Assembly: GCA_005223375.1 (NCBI GenBank)
Contig: RXOD01004760.1
Location: 1-18,573 of the forward strand
DNA: 18,573 bases
Source: Amoebophrya sp. AT5.2
Taxonomy: Eukaryota > Sar > Dinophyceae > Syndiniales > Amoebophryaceae
Direction: 5' to 3'
The notes under the pieces were generated by a model. It was not told the DNA's origin, did not search any database, and saw only the letters and a program-made list of their open reading frames with translations. Shown here piece by piece: positions 8,415 to 16,441 of this stretch. Position 1 is the first letter of the stretch, and each line of letters opens with the position of its first letter. The position numbers were made by a program, and so were the translations under genes.

Positions 8415-10920
8415 TCAGGCGAACGCTGCCTGGAAACCTTCCATCCGCTTTTTCTGGAGATCGTGTGACAGCTTACCCGCTGCATCGGTAACGTCGCTGA
8501 CGTACTTCTCAGCAGAGGCCTGGCTGGGCTTTTCTGGCACCTGAAAATGAATGTATCATTCACGAAGATCGATGAAAGCATGGTGCAAAAAACCGAAAAA
8601 AAAAAATCCTCTGTGTTCAATACGGTAGTGAGCGCGTAGCTGCCCAGGACGTGAAAGCCGCACTTGTTGTACAGCTGGGTCATAATGGCTTCCTTCTCCC
8701 CATCTGGTGCCTTCTTCGCGGCTGTGGCTTCTTCGGCGGAGACGTAGAAAGTCTTCACAAACTCCGCCTCCTGTTGTTGCTGCAAGAATGCAAGGCGCTC
8801 GCTAACAGTCCCCGCCGCGTCCGCCTTTGCTTTGCCCGATAGGTCTATTGATTTCAGGCTCTCCCCGAAGAATTTTACCACCGGGTCAGCCTTCGACGCG
8901 CCGCCCTCTATACCTGTTTCGTGTCAACGTCATGAGCTATGTGGTGTTGTCTCTGAAGTTCTCATCAAAGAAGGTGTAACATTCTACTTCGAAGATCAAA
9001 AGCCCCCGTCTAGTGACCACAGCGCCGTCAGTCTAGTGGAAGTGGCGGAAGCGTAACTAGTACTTGCCAGTGCGGACTCGAAGGCTGCGGCCTGCATTGA
9101 GCCGTCGCTGCTGAACTTCCGTATGAAGTCCTGCTTAACCTCCTTCACCAGCGAGTCTTGCAGTTTCGCCGAAGTACTGTCCTCGAAGGAGAGTATGCTC
9201 TGAAGCTGCTTCTGCGCTTTCGCAACCAGGTGCGCCTTCTCCGTGGCGATCAGCGCCTTGCGGTAGGACGCCATCGTGGGCTGTGGTGGAAGTAGTTCAT
9301 TTTCTTTTTCACACATTTTTCGATCGTGGTTCTCATGTGTTGGACAACTCCTCCAACAAAGGAAGCAGCATATACGCCAGCATCCTGATGGGCATCCAAA
9401 TGATCACGGGCCTGAAATTGGTTGCGCGCGGAAAAATAGCGCGAACCCTACACGCGGCAGCGCATATTCCAGATTCCAATGGCATGCCGATGCGAATCCA
9501 GCAAGAATCACGGGCGAGCAGCACAGGCACCAGCACGTCCAGACCCCATCGCCCGATAGGCATCCAGAAAGAATCCAGCGCATGGTGATGAGCCGCGCGC
9601 AAAAATTCGCGGAATATGAGTGCCGACTGTGCACGCGCCAGCACGCCCATGCTTTCAGTTGTGAGCAAAGCCGCGCCTGATCACGGGCCCGGCGGATATC
9701 GCAGAAATAAAGAGCAGTAGACTTCACCCGCAAATCCGCCGAGAAGCTCGCCAGCCTGTCGAGACACTTGCTGTCGTTTGCAAAGCGTTTCATGGCAGCC
9801 ATAATCTTGTCTTCGCCCTCCATCACCTCCTGCGCGGTTTTCTGCTGCGCCATAAATTCGTTCCGCTGGATTACATCACCGATGTATCTCGAGAACGCCG
9901 TGTAACTCGTCCACAGGAACATGCCCGTACCAAAGCCCTTCAGCGCAAAGTAGTAGTTAAAAAACGGAAACGTCTTCAGCATGAACACCGACGCCCCGAA
10001 AATCAACCTGCCGTAGAAACAAACGTAATTGCTCTTCACTGCAGCGAATTACAACTTGGACGGAGCACTTGAGTGATAACTACGTACGTAAAAAAATATA
10101 TGCTAGAGCATAGTTCATATTAGTTGGTCACCTTTTATTTCTTCGCCACAAAGACAAACTAGAACCAGCAAAAATACCAAGTTGATTATATACCAGTGGT
10201 CCCGCACCCATCCCCCCTGCTTCATTTTGTCCGTTTGCAGCTGACCGATGTGCGAGCTTTCTATTCTCACGCGCATGCAGTACTTGTAGCAGTCCTCCTC
10301 TGACAGATTGAACAAGGTCGCCAATTCCGGGTAGTGGAATTTGTAGTCCGCTGGAAACGTGTACTGCAGCGAGGTGCGCTCCTGTCAAGAACGAAGAAAA
10401 GAGGTGCTGCAATATTATATGATGTTGCACCTGTACGGTTTTTTCATCCACCTTCTTCACGCAGCACAAGACTCCCATCAATATCGACATCGACGAGGCC
10501 GCGCCCACTATATACAATTCCCACCTTTTCCGCGAATCCGTTTTGCCACATCACTGCCAGCAGCTCCTCCGTCGTGACGAACACGTCGCTTTCCACCGTC
10601 AGCCCGTCCTTCGCCCTCTTGAGGAAGTCCTTGAAGTCGTCCGGCCTCTTCTCGTGGTCGGTCACGATCTTGAGGTATTTCAGAAAGGTCTCCACCTGTT
10701 TGCTCTCGCTCGCGAGCTGATCCTTTTCCGGCAGCGTCAGGAGGAAGTCGTCCCAGTCGACGCCCTGCTTCCCGGTCTTGGTGATTTTGTACTTGGTGAC
10801 GAAGACGCCGCCGGGCGCGGCCTCCAAGGGGGACTTCACGCCGAAGAACGTGCGGCGCTGCCGGAGCATCTGGCGACATGAGACGGTCGCGGAGACGCCA
10901 AGCCGCGCGGTCGACAACAT
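8415..10920 (-). CDS. Probable mitochondrial ATP synthase subunit b-like membrane protein (six exons)
   Basis: Join 10920-10525, 10381-10194, 10007-9728, 9280-9064, 8913-8624 and 8540-8415; 498 residues. All five junctions are GT-AG with matching phase (0, 2, 0, 1, 0) and the total is exactly 499 codons. The first residues (MLSTARLGVSATVSCRQML, then RQRRTFFG) look like a mitochondrial presequence. Two hydrophobic segments lie at ~196-240 (LIFGASVFMLKTFPFF, GTGMFLWTSYTAF), followed by RYIGDVIQRNE and a long charged helical stretch (KALIATEKAHLVAKAQKQLQ, SLVKEVKQDFIRKF). Two membrane helices plus a long charged helix is the layout of F-type ATP synthase peripheral-stalk subunit b, and alveolate versions are long. 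No motif is diagnostic; another inner-membrane protein is possible. Gene structure is firmer than family. Confidence 0.75.
9281..9727 (-). other. Long third intron of the ATP-synthase-b-like gene (447 nt)
   Basis: GTGAAG donor and CCACAG acceptor, phase 0, joining SADLR to PTMASYRK. It is three to five times longer than four of the five introns assigned to this gene's pattern. It contains short degenerate repeats: TGATCACGGGCC at 9401-9412 and 9678-9689, and ATCACGGGC again near 9508. Open frames inside it on either strand are therefore not genes. Confidence 0.8.
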
Positions 10921-11284
10921 CTCTGCGCGCTCGAGCGGCGGTGGTCTTTCCTGCTTGTATAGAGGCGGTCCCTCTGCAGCGCAGGCTGTCCTCTACCAGT
11001 TGCGTCCTCGTGGTGCGCTTGTCGGTTCCACGACCGCTGCTGCGCTTCCCGAAACTGCCGCTGAACTGCCGTCCTCTACGTTGCTGCCGCTGCACCGCCA
11101 GCGAGGTAAGGACTCGAGGGACGAACGCGGTGCTTTTTCACATTGGCAGCTAGGTGCTGAGTTCTCCTTGGAGTGCCGTTGGATACTCAATGTAGATTCT
11201 TCACAAGTAGCAACGAGGAGGTAAGTACATTCAGCCCCGCTCCTCGCCGCAGCGTTTCATCATAGAGCACGCCGTAAGAGTAGT
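10921..11284. other. Intergenic DNA upstream of the ATP-synthase-b-like gene
   Basis: About 360 bases, rich in CTG/CGG-type codons and open in several frames, but with no recognisable protein. It probably contains the 5' leader of the gene starting at 10920. I see no other structure. Confidence 0.35.
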
Positions 11285-11563
11285 TCAAGCCCAGTGGCGA
11301 TCCTGAATACACCATGGGCTCTCGCGGATGTACCGGGAAAAAACATACATCCAAAAGGCCAGTACTGCAGCGGCGAAAAGCGCGGCCCCGATTACAGTGA
11401 TCAACGAGCCACATCTCCCGGAGAGACTCTGGCGAAGTGCTGAATTCACTTGTTGTACATCCGTTCCTGTGCGCCAGTTGTATCTCGAGGTCGCTGTGCG
11501 ACTTCCGATGGGTAAAATCTTTCGAATTTCTCCACCAATTTGCGGCTTTACTCGCCAAAAAAA
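11285..11563 (-). CDS. Candidate terminal exon with one membrane helix (FHA protein tail)
   Basis: A minus-strand open stretch of 92 codons with no start codon, closed by TGA at 11285-11287. It follows a good acceptor (CTTGTCAG, cut after 11564). It encodes FFWRVKPQIGGEIRKILPIG, then a ~22-residue hydrophobic helix (SLITVIGAALFAAAVLAFWM), flanked by basic residues and ending SRYIRESPWCIQDRHWA. A phase-0 donor (TAC|GTCGAG, intron from 11683) lies two codons before the stop of the FHA gene. Splicing 11564-11683 (120 nt) would replace that stop and give the protein a C-terminal anchor. This is inference; the stretch could also be a chance open frame. Confidence 0.4.
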   Translation of the reverse strand, partial: FFWRVKPQIGGEIRKILPIGSRTATSRYNWRTGTDVQQVNSALRQSLSGRCGSLITVIGAALFAAAVLAFWMYVFSRYIRESPWCIQDRHWA

Positions 11564-11674
11564 CTGACAAGCGTTCGTTTTCTATCAGTTTTTCGTCATC
11601 CGACGTGGTCGCTACTGTTCTTCATTCGATGTTTTGATTGCGGGAAATCCAAGCCAGCGCAAGAGAAACTCGAC

Positions 11675-14600
11675 CTACTCGACGTAGTCATCACTGAGTC
11701 GTCCTCCGCTTCTCAGATCGCCTTTGGGTGCTGCTTCCAAGCCCCCGCCGGATTCACCTTCCCCGGATCGGTCTTCGGGCGCCGGCAGTCGTTGTCCCAT
11801 GCTGGTACTGATCCACCAAGTATCACCCTGCCCTGCAGACCCGCCGCTGACGCGGCCTGTCGACAGTTGTTCGCCATCTGAACTTGGGACGAAAGTGCCC
11901 TCGAAGGAGCCAGTCACGTTTTGCGGTGGCTCCGCATGGGCGGCCGCCGCTCCGCCCCAAAATTCGGCGTCACTAGTTGCGTTCAACGCCCGGTCAAAAG
12001 GGCTCGCTTGACCCGGCGGCGCGCGCAACGCTGCGGCCACGCCGGGCACGTGCAGTACGTCGCGCGACTGCATGCGCACCCCCGGAAGCCGTGCCGGCGC
12101 TGGCGTTGAAGGCATCTGCAGCCGCATGTTTGGCTCTTCTTGTTTGCGCATTCGTACTTTCCAGCTCGCGGCGAACGCGTTCTTGGCCGGCGAAGAGCTG
12201 CCGGCGTCTTCGGGAGGGGTGAGAGGACTTGACCCTCCTTGTTTCGCAAGGGAGGCGGAACAACCGGAAACAGAGCCATCAGCATAAGCATAAGCCCCAC
12301 TTCCGAAGGCGCTGCTCGATGCTGAGCCTGCTCCGAGTCGCGCGCCAGGAGCGAACGAGACGGGGGTGAGAACGCGGCGCGGATGCAGCTGTTTCGGACT
12401 CGGCTGTGAACCGGAATTGGGGCTGGCAAGTTCCTGCTCCGGAGGTGAGGCTGCTGTGCCGACCTCCGGGGCTGCCGGTTGACTCCGCAGGTTCTGTCGC
12501 GGTGGCGTCGGCGGAGACTTGCTAGAAGGGAACATGGTGCTTTGCGTTTCGACGTGGGTATCCAATGGAGTCTGCAGGGGCTGCTTCGGCGGCGCGGCAC
12601 TGAGCGGCAGCTTTCTCAGCGCGGCAGCCACCGTTCCGGGCGGGACGAGTGACGCTCGTTCTAGCTGCTCTTCCGCTATAGGGGGCGAATCTGGTGCGCC
12701 CCCCCACGGCAGCACGTAGGACTCGCGGTGTTCTAAAAGTGGAGTGTCCGATGCTGCTGACGACGACGACGCCACGATGCCACCGCCCAGTTGCGGCAGC
12801 GAGAGATCGACGTCCGGCGTTTTCGCTGCCGGCTGGCCTCCGAGGGGGAACACGCGTGCGTCGGGATTTGTGACGGAGAGTGCATCTACAAACTCCCCCG
12901 GTGGTACGTAGGCGAGCGATGAGGACGCATTTCGAAATTTTTGCCGCGATGCTTCGGACGTGTCGGTTCGCTCGAAGGAGTTCTGCTTCCATCCCGGAGA
13001 AGCAACGACCGCCGGCGGATCCGGCGACTCGGGCCGCTGGGGGAAGATGTCATCTGGCTCTTGGTGTCTACTGGGCGCCTCAGGAGTTCCAGCGGGATGC
13101 ATCAGACGCTTTTCTCCACCGAAGAAACCGCCTGCTTGCAGTTCCTGTGGCGACTGTGGTTGGTGCAGAGACTCCCGCTGCTGCGAAGAACTCTGCTTAA
13201 AGTCTGCCGGCAGCAGCGTCGCGTCCGCCTGCCCCGGATACGCCAGCGGCCCGACGTAGTTCGACGCCGCGCTGTTGCTTCCCCCGGTGAACGCCGCAGC
13301 GGCCCCGGGGGAAAACGACCGGACGTGCGACAGATCCGTAGCCCGCCCGGGTGGCAGCACGGTCGTGTCCGTGCCGATGGCTGGCCGCCTCGGCATCCGC
13401 TCCAACGGCGCTCTTTCCCGCTCCTGCACGGAGGAAGCCTCCGCTTCGGCTTCCTGCTCTCTGCCATCCTCCACCACACTGCCCGGCACATCCCCCTCGT
13501 CGAAGAAGTGCGTGGCCTGACTTAGGAAGCTCCGCTCCACCGACGGAACGGAGAAGCTCCGCATCGGGTCGAACGCTGCGTGTCCCGCCAGTAAACCGAT
13601 CTCCGTGCCTGCGATTGTAACCGCGGTGCCGATGCTCGCCGTGCCCGCCTCTAGCGTCGGCGACGGGCCGACCCTATCGTGCGGCAAGTTTTCGTCGTGG
13701 ACAGAGCTGACGAGAACCCGGTCCGCCGCCGCCTGTGCCGCGGACGGCTGCAGCTCCGGCGACTGCTTCGCGCCCAGGGCGCCTGGCGCACGGCTCTCCT
13801 CTCGAAGAGGCGGAACGACGGCTCGATGATGTGTCGCACCTGTTGTTCCGTCGGTCGGTGTGCACCCGGGCGGCGCGGTGGCCACCAGCGCCACGAAGGT
13901 GATGCTGAGCGGACCCGGGCGGTCCACGCCGAGATGGGTACCGGGCGCCAGCTCGATCTCCTCGCCAGGGCCTAGCTCCACGCTGAAGTTGCACCGCGTC
14001 GGCCACATCGTACGCCCAAAGAACCGCCAAAGAGCCCCTGCTGTGGCCCCGACTACTCTCTCCGCGCGGATCTCGAGCAGTTCCTCGGGACAGGTGTGAG
14101 CAATCCTCGCTGCCGGCGACGTGAAGCCCTGCTGCAATTGATGTTCTTCGTCGATGTTCTCCCAAAGTCCCATCTGGTAGTGTCGCCCCACGCGCAGCTT
14201 CTGCGGAGCATTGTTTCCGTCCACCGTCTGGAGCACGTAGTGCAGCTGGCGTCGGGACGAGCCCACCGTGATGTCGAGGAGGTAGAGCGACTCTCGGCGC
14301 AGCGTCGCCAGCGCTACCTTGTCGTCTATCTGGCACCAACGACCGGCGACGCAGCCGGCGGGCATCTCGACAAACTTCGGCGTCGAAGACGACGGTGGAG
14401 CGTCGTGACCGCCCGCCTGGATCCCCTGCTTCTCGACGACGACGACGGCCTCCCCGGGGAGGAGAACGTCTGACCCGACCTCTGCGCCTGCCTTTCTACC
14501 TCGTCCTCCGCCCTCTCCGAGCACATCGAGAGAGGCGGCCTTCTCCGCGCTCACCTCCTGCAACCACGCGTCCCGAACCTCGAAGCGCAAGAAGAGGAAC

Positions 14601-16036
14601 GGCGCTTCCTTCGAGTGCGCGATGAAGCCCAGGATGTCCCCGTGCTGAAGCAGTCTCCGCTCCCCTCTGGTGAGCACCTCCCCATTCTGCACCAGCCCGT
14701 TGATCGAGACAATTTCCAGCTCGAACCTCCGATCTCCGAGGTTGATCCGGAAGTGCTCCCTGCTGATGGACAGCCGCCGCGCCGCCTCTTGTACAACGCA
14801 GTCCCAGTATCCAGGGGGCTGCTGCAGACGCCCAACCGCCGCGACGTCCGCGAGCACGCAGGCCGGCCGACCGAAATTGATATTGGGTTTAGGGTTTCCC
14901 ACGCGGACTTGCGACTCGTGGTAGCATTCGACCAGGCGGAACACCCAGGGGGAGAAAGGGCACCTGCTCGTACCAGCATCCGTGGTCGAGCGGCCAAAAT
15001 GATTTTCAGCGCCAGCACGCGGCAAGAACGGAGGTCCGCCGCCTTCTAACCGGGCGCCGGACTCGCACTGAAGAGTCTCCTGAAAAAGTGCCACGGCTTC
15101 CGGCGACACCGGGACCTCGCATGCCGCGACGCAAGCCGCGAAGCCGTCGCTGGGCCAGTGGCGGTCTGGGAGAGATAGCGCTGTCTGGAACTCGCGCCGC
15201 CCGTCAACGCAGGTGATATCCATCGCTGTACCGATTATGCGTGCGGGCGGGTCCTGGTGCTCCGCGTTCGATGCGTGTGCTGCACCCTCGACGTGGGGAC
15301 CCTCCACAAGCGCATCGGAGTTCGGCTGTCCCGGCGGATTGCTGCGCACTACTTCGTTGTTCCGCTCGTGGTGTGGAACGACCATCGCGGCCGACAAATC
15401 GACGTCCCGTCCCCGTTGCGCTGGCGCGGCGTCCGAGTTGCTACCTGCGACCCTCTTCGACGGCGACGCTGCCGCCTCCTCTCTTTTTCTCATCATGTGC
15501 AGCCCGTCCTCCTCGACCGCCCGCGAGCGCGAGGACGACTGCAGAGGATCTCCCCCCAGATCTACCGCCGCCGCACTGTACGGCGAGTCGTAGCTTCCGT
15601 ACGGGTTCGCGTATTCCTTGGTCAGCTTCTCCATCTGCCTCGTCGCGTTCGCGAAAAAATCGTCCACCACATTTACGCTCGACTTGATTTCCAAAGCGCA
15701 ACTATAATCGGGTTCTTCGTCCTTTCCAGCCACTATCACACCGACCCGCCCGTCCTCGTCTGCCCGTTTCTCGTCCGCGGCCGCGTTCACAGCCGCTTCC
15801 GCCGCCTGCGCAGCCTCTGCCGCCTCCTTCTCCAGGACCGCCCGCACGGCGGGGTTCGGTTGCTCCGCGTGCGGCTCGATGCAGGAGTCCGAGACGAGCG
15901 TTTCCAACTCGCCGTCGTCGTAGCGGATGTCGCACCTGCCGTCGGCGTACGCCGACACGATGGTCCCCTTGCACATCATCAAGCCCCGCCACTTCGCGTT
16001 CACCCGCATCCCGGATACGAGCAAGCTGCCCGTCAT
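11675..16036 (-). CDS. Tudor-like and FHA-domain protein, large, mostly disordered
   Basis: From the first in-frame ATG at 16036 the product has 1453 residues. The frame is open further to 16441 without an ATG, so an upstream exon may exist. Near the N-terminus GMRVNAKWRGLMMCKGTIVS and DIRYDDGELETLV form a Tudor/SH3-like domain (~residues 9-57). An FHA domain spans ~375-485: INFGRPACVLADV, SISREHFRI (~421), NGLVQNGEVLTRG and HGDILGFI (~463). FHA domains bind phosphothreonine. A second, weaker FHA-like region follows (~612-720: LRVGRHYQMGLWE, RIAHTCPEELLEI, ELGPGEEIELAPGTHLGV). The last ~700 residues are Pro/Ser/Ala/Gly-rich and likely disordered, with many SP/TP sites. A phospho-dependent scaffold, perhaps chromatin-linked, is inferred. 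No close relative is recognised. Confidence 0.85.
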   Translation of the reverse strand: MTGSLLVSGMRVNAKWRGLMMCKGTIVSAYADGRCDIRYDDGELETLVSDSCIEPHAEQPNPAVRAVLEKEAAEAAQAAEAAVNAAADEKRADEDGRVGVIVAGKDEEPDYSCALEIKSSVNVVDDFFANATRQMEKLTKEYANPYGSYDSPYSAAAVDLGGDPLQSSSRSRAVEEDGLHMMRKREEAAASPSKRVAGSNSDAAPAQRGRDVDLSAAMVVPHHERNNEVVRSNPPGQPNSDALVEGPHVEGAAHASNAEHQDPPARIIGTAMDITCVDGRREFQTALSLPDRHWPSDGFAACVAACEVPVSPEAVALFQETLQCESGARLEGGGPPFLPRAGAENHFGRSTTDAGTSRCPFSPWVFRLVECYHESQVRVGNPKPNINFGRPACVLADVAAVGRLQQPPGYWDCVVQEAARRLSISREHFRINLGDRRFELEIVSINGLVQNGEVLTRGERRLLQHGDILGFIAHSKEAPFLFLRFEVRDAWLQEVSAEKAASLDVLGEGGGRGRKAGAEVGSDVLLPGEAVVVVEKQGIQAGGHDAPPSSSTPKFVEMPAGCVAGRWCQIDDKVALATLRRESLYLLDITVGSSRRQLHYVLQTVDGNNAPQKLRVGRHYQMGLWENIDEEHQLQQGFTSPAARIAHTCPEELLEIRAERVVGATAGALWRFFGRTMWPTRCNFSVELGPGEEIELAPGTHLGVDRPGPLSITFVALVATAPPGCTPTDGTTGATHHRAVVPPLREESRAPGALGAKQSPELQPSAAQAAADRVLVSSVHDENLPHDRVGPSPTLEAGTASIGTAVTIAGTEIGLLAGHAAFDPMRSFSVPSVERSFLSQATHFFDEGDVPGSVVEDGREQEAEAEASSVQERERAPLERMPRRPAIGTDTTVLPPGRATDLSHVRSFSPGAAAAFTGGSNSAASNYVGPLAYPGQADATLLPADFKQSSSQQRESLHQPQSPQELQAGGFFGGEKRLMHPAGTPEAPSRHQEPDDIFPQRPESPDPPAVVASPGWKQNSFERTDTSEASRQKFRNASSSLAYVPPGEFVDALSVTNPDARVFPLGGQPAAKTPDVDLSLPQLGGGIVASSSSAASDTPLLEHRESYVLPWGGAPDSPPIAEEQLERASLVPPGTVAAALRKLPLSAAPPKQPLQTPLDTHVETQSTMFPSSKSPPTPPRQNLRSQPAAPEVGTAASPPEQELASPNSGSQPSPKQLHPRRVLTPVSFAPGARLGAGSASSSAFGSGAYAYADGSVSGCSASLAKQGGSSPLTPPEDAGSSSPAKNAFAASWKVRMRKQEEPNMRLQMPSTPAPARLPGVRMQSRDVLHVPGVAAALRAPPGQASPFDRALNATSDAEFWGGAAAAHAEPPQNVTGSFEGTFVPSSDGEQLSTGRVSGGSAGQGDTWWISTSMGQRLPAPEDRSGEGESGGGLEAAPKGDLRSGGRLSDDYVE

Positions 16037-16441
16037 CTTGTGGTACGCTTTGGGCGACGCGCGGAGGTCGGAACTGCTGCTGCCATTCCGCCGACCGTGT
16101 TGGGCGTCGACCGCCCGTTCGCCCGGGCGCTCGCGCGGAGCGGACCCGGAATCGGGACTTGCGTTCCGCTTCTCGCGAACTCGGCTACCCGCTGGCGTTG
16201 CGGTTTCGGACGCTGGCTCTTGTTTTTGCGGGGCGCCAGGGAAGAGGTGCGCGTAACTCCCCGAGACTGGCGCGGCCGAACCCGACGAAGGCTCCAGGTA
16301 GGACGCTGCTCTTTTTGCGGTGCAAATTGAAGAGACATTCAGTATATCTTTTGTGCGATCCCGAAAAGACGGGCAATAAAATTTTCGAAGCAAGTGATCT
16401 GTTACGCAATCGACTGAAGCGATATGATCCAAAGCAATCAA
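16037..16441 (-). other. 5' region of the FHA gene: leader or missing first exon
   Basis: The FHA frame continues open here for 135 codons. Its composition (Ser/Pro/Ala/Arg-rich) resembles the rest of the protein, but there is no in-frame ATG. A separate ATG frame at 16338 ends at 16033, overlapping the FHA ATG by a base step. A candidate acceptor (AAAGAGCAG) lies near 16318. The kinase stop is at 16442-16444, so both genes are packed tightly. Confidence 0.4.

Noticed and set aside
9276..9680. Plus-strand frames of 134 and 101 codons
   Set aside because: They lie mainly within the intron 9281-9727, whose removal gives a clean in-phase protein on the other strand.
14885..14902. Telomere-like GGGTTTAGGGTTT
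   Set aside because: Less than two repeat units, and it simply encodes GNPKPN in the FHA protein; too short for an interstitial telomere.
15257..16330. 357-codon plus-strand Arg-rich open frame
   Set aside because: Antisense to the Tudor/FHA gene. Arg/Pro-rich composition is typical of antisense reading of GC-rich DNA.
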